Assembly: GCA_007644065.1 (NCBI GenBank)
Contig: VJWN01000041.1
Span: 2,120 to 66,119 of the forward strand
Direction: 5' to 3'
Source of the DNA: Margaritispora aquatica
Lineage: Eukaryota; Ascomycota; Leotiomycetes; Helotiales; Discinellaceae
Length of the DNA stretch: 64,000 nt
Part shown: in pieces, positions 47,840 to 57,479 of the stretch
Numbering within the stretch: position 1 is the stretch's first letter
How the letters are laid out: each line of letters begins with the position of its first letter
Notes under the pieces: model-generated
What the model saw: the letters and a program-made list of their open reading frames with translations, nothing else
What the model was told of the DNA's origin: nothing
The model's database searches: none
Program-made: the position numbers and the translations under genes

Positions 47840-48053
47840 GTTAGGTCAGGTGACTTCCTCGCTTAATTCAAGAATTCGACTTTTTTGCTTATTTTAGCTC
47901 GCTTTTTCAGCTATTTAGCTTTTATTTCGGTCGTAATTCCTCCAACTTTTTTCAAGTAATTTTAAGTCCAGCCTTCGGTCTACATACTCTTCTCTTCTCG
48001 TCCGCTTATCGGCTAACGATCGTAGGTTACCCCTGGCCTATCTTCTCGCGACT
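47840..48053 (+). promoter_or_regulatory. Duplicated upstream region of cargo gene B
   Basis: Starts with GTTAGGTCAGGTGACT (47840-47855) and keeps the same ordered blocks (TCGCTTAATT, AACTTTTTTCAA, TTCGGTCTACATAC) as the gene A upstream region. CT-rich from 47980 to the ATG at 48054, as in fungal 5' leaders. Confidence 0.5.
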
Positions 48054-48824
48054 ATGAGTACCCCTCTGGAACGTGCTAGGGTCTTCAATCCCCCAGCGGG
48101 CTCCATTTATGTCAGCGACCTGATCGCTATAGCTCGCGATGGCATTCACGCCAATAACTACTTGTCATCCTATTTGATGGGTACGCTCCTGTTTAGCTGT
48201 AAGCTCGGACTCGTTAACCTAGAGGACCTTTCACTTTTTAAGCTTTCTTTTCCTAAGGGTGCCCGTCTTCTTCCCAGCACGCTTTTGGTTGGTGACCCAT
48301 ACCTTGGCCCGGATACTGCACTTATAGAGTTTGACGACATCGTCCTCTATAGCTGCCATTCCTACTACAAGGATAAGGACGATCCAGGTATTACTCCAAA
48401 TTCTCTTGAGGAGCTTGCGGGTCATCCTCGTCTTGACAGGTAGGTTCGAACCAACCTTTACTACGGCGGTAGCGAGAACGATCGCACCTACGTTCGAGCT
48501 TATGGTACAGAAGCGGGCAAGGTTGATCTTAGTCCAAACACAGTTCCTTTCGACGAGTCCGACTTTCATGTCGCACGTAAGCTCCGTCCTTTCTCCTAGC
48601 TACGCCAGTACCGTTTTAGTCAGGCCAGAATCCGCTTTCCCGCTCCCAGCAAGCCTAAGAAGAAGCTTAATCCTTCCTTCGACTATACCTACCGTCCTAA
48701 CTTTGGTAAGACCGAGGAAGAACAAGCTCGCATAGATTCCCTCGAACACCGAATTACGTATATAGAGAGGAACCGGTTCTTTTCGAGGGTATGTTTACAT
48801 CTTCTAAGCAGCTTTCGATTATAA
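48054..48824 (+). pseudogene. Cargo gene B: paralogue of gene A (RIP-killed, two internal stops)
   Basis: 257 codons from ATG 48054 to TAA 48822-48824, broken by TAG at 48441-48443 and 48597-48599. An intact ATG and only two breaks make it the best preserved cargo gene. The N-terminal 185 residues align with gene A throughout, including DPGI (A: NPGI) and a YYGGSENDRTY against FFAGGNKGSGVY block. The C-terminal tail is shorter and basic (APSKPKKKLN) with a helical end. The two paralogues therefore share a conserved domain with different tails. No catalytic motif recognised. It converges on the 3' end of pol (49255), so gene B and pol transcripts would meet in 48824-49255. Confidence 0.6.
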
Positions 48825-49254
48825 AAAAAAAATCTAATAGTTATTTTAGTATTAGAGGTCGGTTATAGTTTCTAATATAGGTCTGAATCGCTCTTCGGAG
48901 TTAACGCTCGATATGTTTTTCTCTTCGCTAGGTCTTTTGCTTCGGCCTATTATGATGTACTTTTAGTACGTCTTACGAATTTCCTCTTAGGGAGTAAAAA
49001 TAGAAGTCTTACGTGTAAAATAAAATCAAATCGAAACTTCGTAGCAGGGGAAGTAGAATTAAGCCTAAAATTTTATAACAAAAGAAAATAAACAAAACGA
49101 GGGTAAACATAGCTTCCTTTTAAAGGGCGGGTGTAAATAGAAACGAAGAAAGTTAAGAAAATTTTGGTGCCGGCTAAAACTCCAGTCGCTTACTCCCTTC
49201 TCCCCCTTTTTTTTTTTCATTTCACGCTCCCGGCGCGTGAAATAGCAATCTTTC
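48825..49254. other. Convergent spacer between gene B and pol
   Basis: Contains two A/T homopolymer runs (48829-48837 and 49207-49217) that could serve polyadenylation of the two converging genes, and the hairpin plus 16-bp repeat at 49219-49244. Confidence 0.5.
49219..49244. repeat. Hairpin containing copy 3 of the shared 16-20 bp sequence
   Basis: Plus strand ATTTCACGC, 7-nt loop TCCCGGC, GCGTGAAAT: a 9-bp perfect stem just 3' of the pol stop codon. 49225-49244 is identical to the 20-mer in gene C. Confidence 0.8.
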
Positions 49255-52200
49255 TTACTTCTCTATTACCACCGTAAAGCGGCTTCCCCCTGGAATTGCC
49301 TTCCTGCGTCGATCTTGGCTTTCCAGCTCTTGCTGTCTACTCTCGGCCCCTCGCGTAGTTGCCTGTACCCGCTTACCTTCTCTATTAGAATCTTCGGTAT
49401 TGCTTCCCGGCACGCTCGCGCCCTCCGATGCTTCCTCCTCGGTTCCACTCTCGGGCTCTACCGGCGTCCCGCCTCGGATCTCCGAATAGTTTTTAGGTAC
49501 GAATCCTTTTAGCCTATTGCCAGAGTATGTCCCTTTTATTAGTGTTCCATCTAGCTCTTCAAGCGTGTAGGTTCCCTTCCGATTTGCAGATGTTACTCTA
49601 AACGGGCCCAACCATCTATAGCCTAGTTTAGACCTAACGGACATGTCGATCTCTTGCACTATATCATAAAGTAGAACCAGTGCGCCGACCATCAATTCCT
49701 CTCTTCTCAGGCTCTACCATTCATCGAACGCTTCTTTTCCTTCCAACCTTTTCCTTCGTACCATTAACCGAGCCTCCTAGAGGTCCTCTTCTTTTCTTTT
49801 CAGCTGAATAGCTCTTTGCTGTAGTAGACTCGTAGTATCCTTGACTTTACCCTAGTCCCTTAACCTCCATATCGGCAGACTTATCTCAATAGGGAGAATC
49901 GCTTCTCGACCGTATAATAAATAGAAGGGGGTTTGGTTAGTAGTTACCTTTGTCGTACATCGATCAGCAAACAGAATAGCCGCAAGATTTGTCACCTAGT
50001 CCCCCTCCCCTCCATCGGTCATTTTCGCAAGTGCATCGACAACAGCCCTATAACCCCTTTCAACCATTCCATTTGCTTTTAAGTTATATACCGATATCAC
50101 TACTCTCTTGATACTATATCTTTTCATAAAGTACTCGACGTGCTTCTTGTTTTCAGGGCCTCCATCAACCACTAGCCTTCCAAAAACCCTATAGCGACAT
50201 ACAACCTCTTCCCATAGGAACTTGGCTACCGATTTGGAAGATGCCACTCCTAAGGCTCTGGCCTCCACCCACCCGGAAAGATCCTCCCTAGTAGCTACTA
50301 TATACTTCTTGCCTTACGCGTTCGGCATATAGACGATATCGAGCCCCACCTTCGACCATATACCAGACGTCCAAGTCGCAAATAACTCCTCGGGTTTTTG
50401 ATTACCCGTCCGTAATTGGCAGTTCTCGCAACTCCTTATATACTTAACGCAGTCCCCGTAGTATTCTTTCCAGTAGTAGCGGTCCGTAATTCGCCTATAG
50501 GTCGCTTCCCTTCCCTTATGACCTATATCGTCATATATACTTTTCAGGATCTCATGTTTCTCTCCCACGGAATCCACTACTCTAGTTTGAGGGGTGCTCT
50601 TTGTCGCTCGTCGGTATAATACGCTATTTTGGACCAGGTGTTTCAATGCCTCCGTCTTAAAACGTAAGTACTCTTTACGTTCCATCCTATCAGGTCTTCG
50701 TAATGTAGTTAACTAATTTACGATAGCTTTCGATTTTACACTCTACGTATCCCCCTCCAGATTGTTCTGTATCTCTTCTCGTTGTAGTACGTCTGAACTA
50801 TTTTCGCTAGCTAAAAGGGGGGCAATCCTAAGGTAGTTTAGCTCCGCTTCTACATAGTTATCTAGATCCGTATTTTCTTCCGTATCCGATTCTACTTTTG
50901 GCCTTCGTGACAGACTATCCGCTACTGTATACTTCTTCCCTAGCACGTGTCTAACTTCGAAGTCGAATAGCTGAATCCAGGCTAGCCATCTTGTTACTAA
51001 AGCCCCCGGCAGATCAGCGGCGCCCCTGTTCAGTTGAGCTACTAAGATATTCGTATCAGTTTCGAGGACAAATAGCATACCGTATAGCCACGCTTTGCAC
51101 TTCTTTAGAGCTTTGAGTACCGCTCTACACTCGCGTTTTGTAGCGTTATACCACGCTTTAGCTTCCGTCTAAATTCCGCTTTCGTAACGACACGGGTGGC
51201 GAAGGCCTTCACTGTCAACTTGCATCAGCACTACTCCTTATCTAGTTAGACTTGCATCGGTGGCGAGTATAATTTCTCCCGCCCCCTTGCTGTATTCTAT
51301 CTTGACTAGAGCTGGCGCCGTCGTTAGTGCCTCCTTTAGCGTATTTATAGCTTTTATCTATTCTTCCCTCCAAGCAAATAGGGTGCCTTTCTTGAATAGC
51401 TTATAGATTGGCTTTGTGATCTCTCCAAACTTCGGTATCCAAATTCTATAGTAGACGTATACCCCGACGAATGCTCGAGCCTCTCTAATATCTTTGTAGT
51501 CACTCTACCGAAGGATCTTGACTACCTTAGAGCTACTAGGGCGTCTCCCGTCTTCATTACACACGAACCCCACAGCATTAATACTATTAACGTAGAATTG
51601 GGACTTAGGACTAATCGTACAGCTAGCTCTTTCGATATTAGCCAGCACCTTACTTAGGTTTTGTAGGTGGAGGAGAACAAATTTCCGTATCCCGGGTACT
51701 ACCTCCTTATCATTGAACCTAGAGTAAGGGCCTTTTACCCCGACATCGTCCACGAAAGGGAAGCATATGTTTAGGATATGTTCACGGAGAATCGTAGTTA
51801 CGATTCTACAGAACTGGGCTACCGAGTTTGTCGCTCCTTAAGGCAATGTCGTCTGGCGTAATAACCCTAAAAGCGTTATAATAGCCGTAAGATCTCTGCT
51901 TGTTTTAGCTAAGTCTATCTGGTCGTATCTTAAGAAGAAGTCGATAAGGGAAGCAACAGCGTACCCTGCAAATTCTTCCGAAAACTCGTCGACAGAAGGT
52001 AGTAGATTCGTATCCCTAATGGTAACACTGTTCATTTTCATCGCTGCGTTGATAAGCCTGTATTTATTTTCCTTCTTTTTGACCAAAAACCAGGGATTCC
52101 TGTAGGGCCCATAGCTATGCTCCAGAACACCTCTGTCCAGTCTGTCCTGCACCATCTCTATGACGATGTCTCTCAAGGATTTAGGTACAGGGAATCTAGG

Positions 52201-53290
52201 TTCTTGCTATGCTTTATGCTCGATAGTTCGAATCTCCTGTAGAGGCGCTACTTTAGGTTTGACTTTCCTATATTCCGAGAAATCGAAGGCAATAGCTGCT
52301 TCCCGATAGTAAAGCATCTCCTCTAGTAACTCTCTCTCCTCCTTCGTTAGTTCTTCTCCCACTACTAAGGTATTTAGCCGCTCCCGCGTTAGTCGTTGTC
52401 CTTTCTTTAGTGTCGAAAATTTTGGTTCAAACTAATGATTATACTTTCTAATCTGCTCCGTCCCTTTTGCGCCCTGAATAGCTTTCGCCTTCTATCCAAT
52501 TTCTCCTCCCGGGTTAGTCCCGTCCGACGTCCCTAGGTTTACGGGTATAACTTTTACAGCTTTTCTTTTATATACTACAAACACTTTCCCCTTTTTGGTG
52601 AATCTAGCAATTAACTTTTAGGCTGTCCAGGTATATCTTGTCGTCTAATAGTAGCGCCCGGGTCCCCGTTTAGATTCGTTCTCACCTGTACCTCGCTTAC
52701 TTAGCTTATTTCTTACGCCCGGCTCAAGAAATGTCGAACTACGTAGACTTCCAATTCTACCTTCTCGTATCCCAGATTCCTCAATAAACTCTAGGCTTCC
52801 TATAACAAATGAAACCTTCTTACCTACCTTTTTCTTTTCCGGGGTTCGCTCTCTGCCGGCCCTCTCCCCGCTCAGGACGGCTAATCTTCCCCCGATTCCC
52901 TGCTCCGCTCTCCCGGAAGCTGTGCGACTCTTACTCTCACTTCGTTACCGCCTTTTAGGTCCTATATTACGGCGTATTGCCCATCCTTCCTGTATTCGTA
53001 TGAAAGCCGTATAGTAAAGCTAAAAGGTTAACCGAGTAAAAGAGCGTGGTCTCCTTCCTTTGCAACATAGAGGTGTTGTAGGACTCGAATCCCTCCGATC
53101 TCAAGCTCGACGTTTTCATATATGCCATTAAAGTAGGATGCCTCCCCGCTATACGGAATCATTATCATACTATTATTCCGTCTAATTGCTAGTCTAACGG
53201 ATGTTGCCAGCTCTCTGGTTATAACATTCATTTCCGCACCGGTATCTAGTAGCGAGAAGGTCGGGTAGCCGCCGTTCACTAACACTCTAG
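49255..53290 (-). pseudogene. Gypsy pol: protease, reverse transcriptase, RNase H, integrase (RIP-broken)
   Basis: Minus-strand coding region split by RIP stops. Protease: LLDTGAEMNVI with the catalytic DTG at 53238-53246. Reverse transcriptase: from about 52176, with WFLVKKKENKYRLI, DQIDLAKTSRD and a catalytic FVDD at 51745-51756. RNase H ends with TVADSLSRRP near 50900. Integrase: zinc-binding domain (GHKGREATYRRI, CVKYIRSCENC, about 50400-50540), first Asp in LDIVYMP, second in VVDGGPEN (50164-50166), Glu in GMVERGY (50059-50061) with 34 residues between, against the usual 35. A GPF module (LGPFRV) and a charged, Gln/Glu-rich tail end at 49255. It copies element RNA into cDNA and inserts it. 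No chromodomain is visible. Confidence 0.85.
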
Positions 53291-55640
53291 CTTTCGGGCT
53301 GTCCGTAAGAAGGAATGGCCTACCTTTTAGGGCATTTATATGACCTACTCTCTTTCCCGTTAGAGTGTCGTCGATAACTTCTGATCGTTTGAACAGTAAC
53401 TCTCTAATCTCACTGGAAAGACCGATGAGCTCCTCTATAGAGATTTGTAACTCCCTACCTAGGACTCTGTTCAGTATCTCTTACGGGTCCGAGCGAGCTT
53501 TAAGGCGGTCCTCTAGAGTTTCTCTTTTCTTTCGTATTCTAGTAGTTTCTTCAACAACTTCCTTCTTTTGTTTACTAGTAGCTCGTGTACACGGAGCCTT
53601 AGGCTTGGTGTCCATTATCTCAATATCCTCTTCTTCTGAATCGGCATTACTTCTAACCTGGCTTCCTTTCGGCACTTTAGGTGATATATACTTCTTTTCT
53701 TCATTTCTCCGTTTCTTCATCACCTTTTTTGTATTCGTCTACTTGTCGTCCTTTGGATCCTTTTTCTTACTTCGGACAGCTCTTACCCCAGCGCCCTTAA
53801 GCCCCTCTGAGTCGGAGTCTTCTTTAGAACTTAACTTAGAGTCGACTTTATTGGATACCTAATACGCTCTTAGTACGTTATTATTGGACGGTTTCTGTAT
53901 CACAGTCACTAGCTTCGGCGGCTCCTCTTCCTCCACGCGACTTAACTACTGTTGTGACTGCTGCTGCATCCCCCCCATCCCTTCATACTGCTGTCTGTTA
54001 ATGGGCTGCTAAGGCGAGGGGCCCTACCCTCTACTTCCTATCCGAAGGTTGTTTTGTTGTATAACTTGTTCTCTCTCGGTCGTACCTCTATACTTGAACA
54101 TTACTCTTGCTCCCGGTGTGTACGGTCCGACTGCAATCTTATTTATATCATTTATATGGCAGTACCTCGCCTAGATGTCCTAGTGTAGCATTTCGTATTC
54201 CCTCTTAAAATGTCCTCGCCCTCCGTAGTAGTAGCATCTACTCGATCCCTGACTATTCCTGCTCATCATTGCGTTGAGATTGGATACTAGGGTTTCCTAG
54301 GTTCGAGCGTCTTACTAGCTATAAGGCTATAGACCGCGGTACTGCCCTTAGGGGTAACCTTGATTTGCTACGCCGGGTACGGGAAATCTAAGTGTCTGCT
54401 GCTTTGGTATACCTTGTAGCACAGCAAGTAAGAGTTTCTATATTCCTTAGACAATGTCCGATAGCTAAGCTTCTACCCCGCGATCTACTTGTATAGGCTG
54501 AGGTACAACTAGCGGGGCTAACTTGAGGTCCAGAGCGACCGCCTCCCTTTTCTTTTAAGTTTGTTCAACGAGCTTCTATATGTCCTTATCTACTACTCTT
54601 GTTCCTATAAAGTCTCGAACAGTTTTATTCGTTGTGTCAATATCGATAATAGTTTTAGCTATCTTATCGAACTTGACCGTACTTGGCTACTCAGTTTTAA
54701 CTTTATGCTTCCGAATAACTTTGTCTCGAATACACGTCGGGAGTCCGTTCAAAAACTATATTCCCCGCGTATATTTATCTAGGATTTACTTCTTAGTAAA
54801 GTGTTTAGAGATAGCCGTGAACTGTCTTACATACTGTCTCAAATCATCCGTGTCTTTACGCGGGGTGCTTGTAAATGTTTCAAGGAAGCGTCTTAAGAAC
54901 ATCTACTAAAATACGTCCTGATCTTTATATTCAGAGAGTAAGGCACTCTTGAAACTAAGCCAGTCCTTCAACCCATACTTAGGTATATTCTTGATGAATT
55001 GTCCGACAGTGGTTTCGTAGTATCGCGGCAGCCTCTTCGTTATCTTATTATCCCTAACTCTATGGTCTGTACATAGCTCTTCAAATCTGTCCAAAAACTC
55101 TGTCACATTCGCTCCATCGAAGTAGGGTGCTCTAGGAGCTCCCGCTAGCGGTATAGGTACGCGGAAGGTCACCATTCTACTCTGATCTCCTATAATTAAC
55201 GTGTTCCTCAGCGCTTCCTTAGGCTCTTAACTTGGTTCTACTGATAATTCCTCGGTCCGATCGATCTCTCCTACTAGTATTTCTTCGAATAAGATATAAC
55301 TCATCAACAAGTCGACTACCTTCTGTACCGTTTTTACTATCAATGCCCATGCACACAGCGTTGTCCATACCGTCTCTATTAGTACCGTCTCTCCCAAGAG
55401 TAGGAGTTCTTCTCCCCTCTTCTTTTCTTCCTTCTCTTTTTCGTTCCTTTCCTTATTCTTTTCCTAAGTAGAGTATATATACTCCTTGTCTTTCCTTACC
55501 TTCGATTTATTTTATCCTAGCCTTCGTATTTTCCTACCTATATTCGCGATTCTAGGTAAGACATTAATCTCCGCTCTCTTCCGTCCTCCCTACCTATCGT
55601 TTTCTGTATACTCTTTTATCGCCTCCTGTTCGTTTTCAAC
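53291..55640 (-). pseudogene. Gypsy gag (capsid/nucleocapsid), RIP-broken
   Basis: Gag packages element RNA. The N-terminal part (about 55640-55200) is Lys/Glu-rich with helical segments. The capsid-like core includes APYFDGANVTEFLDRFEELC, ITKRLPRYYETTVG and LSEYKDQD (55175-54906), a typical ascomycete gypsy Gag signature. A zinc knuckle at about 54191-54237 reads CYYYGGRGHFKREY. The usual C-x2-C-x4-H-x4-C is kept except that two Cys codons are TAC, a TpG to TpA change. The 53481-53723 stretch is a basic/acidic linker before the protease. The start codon is not certain, and whether gag and pol were one frame or two is unclear. Confidence 0.75.
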
Positions 55641-55700
55641 TACAAAAAACCGTAACTAGACTAGTATGTATATAGATCCTTCCTATAAACAAAGCCTCTC

Positions 55701-55711
55701 GTCGGGCGCCA
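55701..55711 (-). promoter_or_regulatory. Primer binding site (minus-strand initiation)
   Basis: Minus strand TGGCGCCCGAC, one base inside the 5' LTR. It is complementary to a tRNA 3' end GTCGGGCGCCA; the first ten bases equal those of the tRNA-Lys primer site used by lentiviruses, but which fungal tRNA was used cannot be read here. Confidence 0.75.
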
Positions 55712-55712
55712 A

Positions 55713-55955
55713 TGTAAAGGCTACAAAACTACTGTGCTACAGGGGGAGTAGTGTGAGAGGATAGGGTAGCACTAGGTCTATAACGCTCTGGTCTAGCACG
55801 TCTAATACGTAGGAAAAAGGGCCCGTCACATTAGTTGGGAAAGAAGAAGATGATTTGCTATGTAATATCGAGAGCTCCCTATAAAAGACCCATCCCATAT
55901 CACGTGCCCTGATCAGCTAACAGATCAGGTGACCGGCCAGCCCTCAACCACTACA
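55713..55955 (-). repeat. 5' LTR of the gypsy element
   Basis: 243 bp, matching 42689-42931 at all but six positions. In minus orientation it begins TGTAGTGGTTGAGGG and ends GCCTTTACA. It should hold the element's promoter. CACGTG and CAGGTG E-box-like sites lie in it (plus strand ATCACGTGCCC, ATCAGGTGACC). Confidence 0.92.
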
Positions 55956-55959
55956 ATAT
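55956..55959. repeat. Target-site duplication ATAT (right)
   Basis: Matches 42685-42688 immediately outside the left LTR. Confidence 0.6.
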
Positions 55960-56201
55960 CTTTTTAAAAAGATTACGGTGTATGTTTCTAGTATCAGTTA
56001 TATAATAAATCTCGCTACTAATATAAGAACGAGCTCTAGTGTCAAGAGTTTTATTTAGGAATAAGAGTAATTGTAAAAGTATAATATTTTGTTAGGGGAT
56101 TTTTTCTCTAAGTATAAAACAATTTAAAGTATAAGTAATCCGATCTATAAACAATCTTAAATATAAGTAGTCCAAACCTCTAAATAACCCCGTATTCCGT
56201 A

Positions 56202-56250
56202 CACCCATCACCCATCACCTATCACCCATCACCCATCACCTATCACATCA
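56202..56250. repeat. 7-bp minisatellite (CACCCAT)n with 21-bp higher order
   Basis: Six units in the pattern CACCCAT, CACCCAT, CACCTAT, twice. The CACCTAT variant is a CpA to TpA change, so the 21-bp block was duplicated after that mutation. Not the TTAGGG telomere repeat. Confidence 0.9.
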
Positions 56251-56707
56251 CTGCCTATTCTGTCAAGTAAACGACATAATTTATATACTTAGAGACTTCG
56301 AGTTCGAAGTGAATCATAATTAAGTAAACACATGAAGTCTGGTTAGGCAATTCCAGACATATAGTAACTATAAAATCGAACCTTTTTATCGTCGTCTACC
56401 TCGGGCGACTAGTATAGTATCGACATAGTATAAATGTCGTAATATATACTTCTCTTTATCTCAACACCTTCTAGAGTCCCCTCCCCTAAAACTTAAGCCT
56501 GCTAATAACCCTCTTCCTCCTTAATACTATCCGCCTAGGCCTTAACCGTCCTGGCCTTCCTATTGACTTTCTACTAAACAAGCTTCGAAATCTAGCGAGC
56601 ATATCTCTTAGAAATATATATTCATTTTTAGATAACCTAGTTCATTTTTTCTTCGTTGATAAAAATAATAAGGTACATCGTTGGACTATTGGTGATTAAT
56701 TGTTATA

Positions 56708-56830
56708 TAAGAGTGTGAAGGTAGTACGTAGGTGGTGCGTATGAAGGTGGAGGTGTGAAGGTGTGTATAGGTGGTGCGTATAAAGGTGTGTGCGCAGGTG
56801 CGTATAAAGGTATATTAAAGGAGATAAAGG
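56708..56830. repeat. G-rich imperfect tandem repeat
   Basis: Irregular repeats of GGTGGTGCGTATGAAGGTG / GGTGTGTATAGGTGGTGCG type on the plus strand, with period roughly 20-30 bp. Confidence 0.6.
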
Positions 56831-57479
56831 TGGTATGTTTTGGTAGCTGAGTATAATAAGAATAACTAGGAGAGACCTTACTATTTATATATATTCCAAG
56901 ATAACAAGATCTAATTAAAAATAATAAGAATTGACGGCACTACTCTAGGCGTAAATAATCTAGCTAAGGCGACCAGATTCGATATAGTTAAACACCTGTT
57001 TATTTTACTTATAAAAACATAATAAATAAGTTAATTAATTAATAAAATAAAATCTATAAAATCTGAACTATCTAAACTTTTCTTTTTACTCGACTAAAAA
57101 ATTAATACTTCGAAATCAATACCTAATTTATCCCCTCCTATTATTTTCTTTATCCTCTTATCTCTAAGATAGTCTTCTATATTATTCAGCTACCGCTCTC
57201 CTATCTAACTAATCTATACTTATCCTACTTAAATTATTACTAATATTAATCTTATTAGCTACTATAGCTACTCTCCTACCGCGTGTATTTGAACTCCTAC
57301 TCATGCTCCTATCTACTTTTCTCTGTTCCTTTCTCTGTCCCTTTACAGCTACTCCGCTTATCTTCGGATCTCCTATACCACTTCTTATCGTGTTCTAAGA
57401 TACTGTCTCGTTTCCTCCCTCGATTATCTTTTTTTCCTCGTTTGATTTCTAGTCTTTATAGCGCTTTTCTTACTTTATA

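Larger units (their letters stand above)
42689..55955 (-). mobile_element. Giant (13.3 kb) Ty3/gypsy-type LTR retrotransposon with a three-gene cargo module
   Basis: Identical-length LTRs (243 bp), TSD, tRNA primer site and polypurine tract define a complete element read on the minus strand: 5' LTR 55713-55955, gag, protease, reverse transcriptase, RNase H, integrase (to 49255), cargo 43105-48824, 3' LTR 42689-42931. The order RT, RNase H, integrase is that of Ty3/gypsy (Metaviridae). No chromodomain is visible after the integrase GPF module. Most fungal gypsy elements are 5-8 kb; the excess here is the cargo between pol and the polypurine tract. All frames carry RIP-type stops, so it is dead, but far less decayed than its flanks. 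An insertion of a separate element into the 3' region cannot be excluded. Confidence 0.85.
55960..57479. other. RIP-mutated flank with two minisatellites
   Basis: Right flank of the gypsy insertion. Very TpA-rich, no intact frame. 56202-56250 and 56708-56830 are separate repeat features. From about 57280 a minus-strand coding-like frame may belong to the DnaJ-type pseudogene that follows. Confidence 0.45.

Noticed and set aside
49255..49700. Chromodomain at the end of the gypsy integrase
   Set aside because: After the GPF module the tail is low-complexity and charged; no aromatic-cage pattern is visible.
56202..56250. Interstitial telomere repeat
   Set aside because: The unit is CACCCAT, not CCCTAA/TTAGGG.
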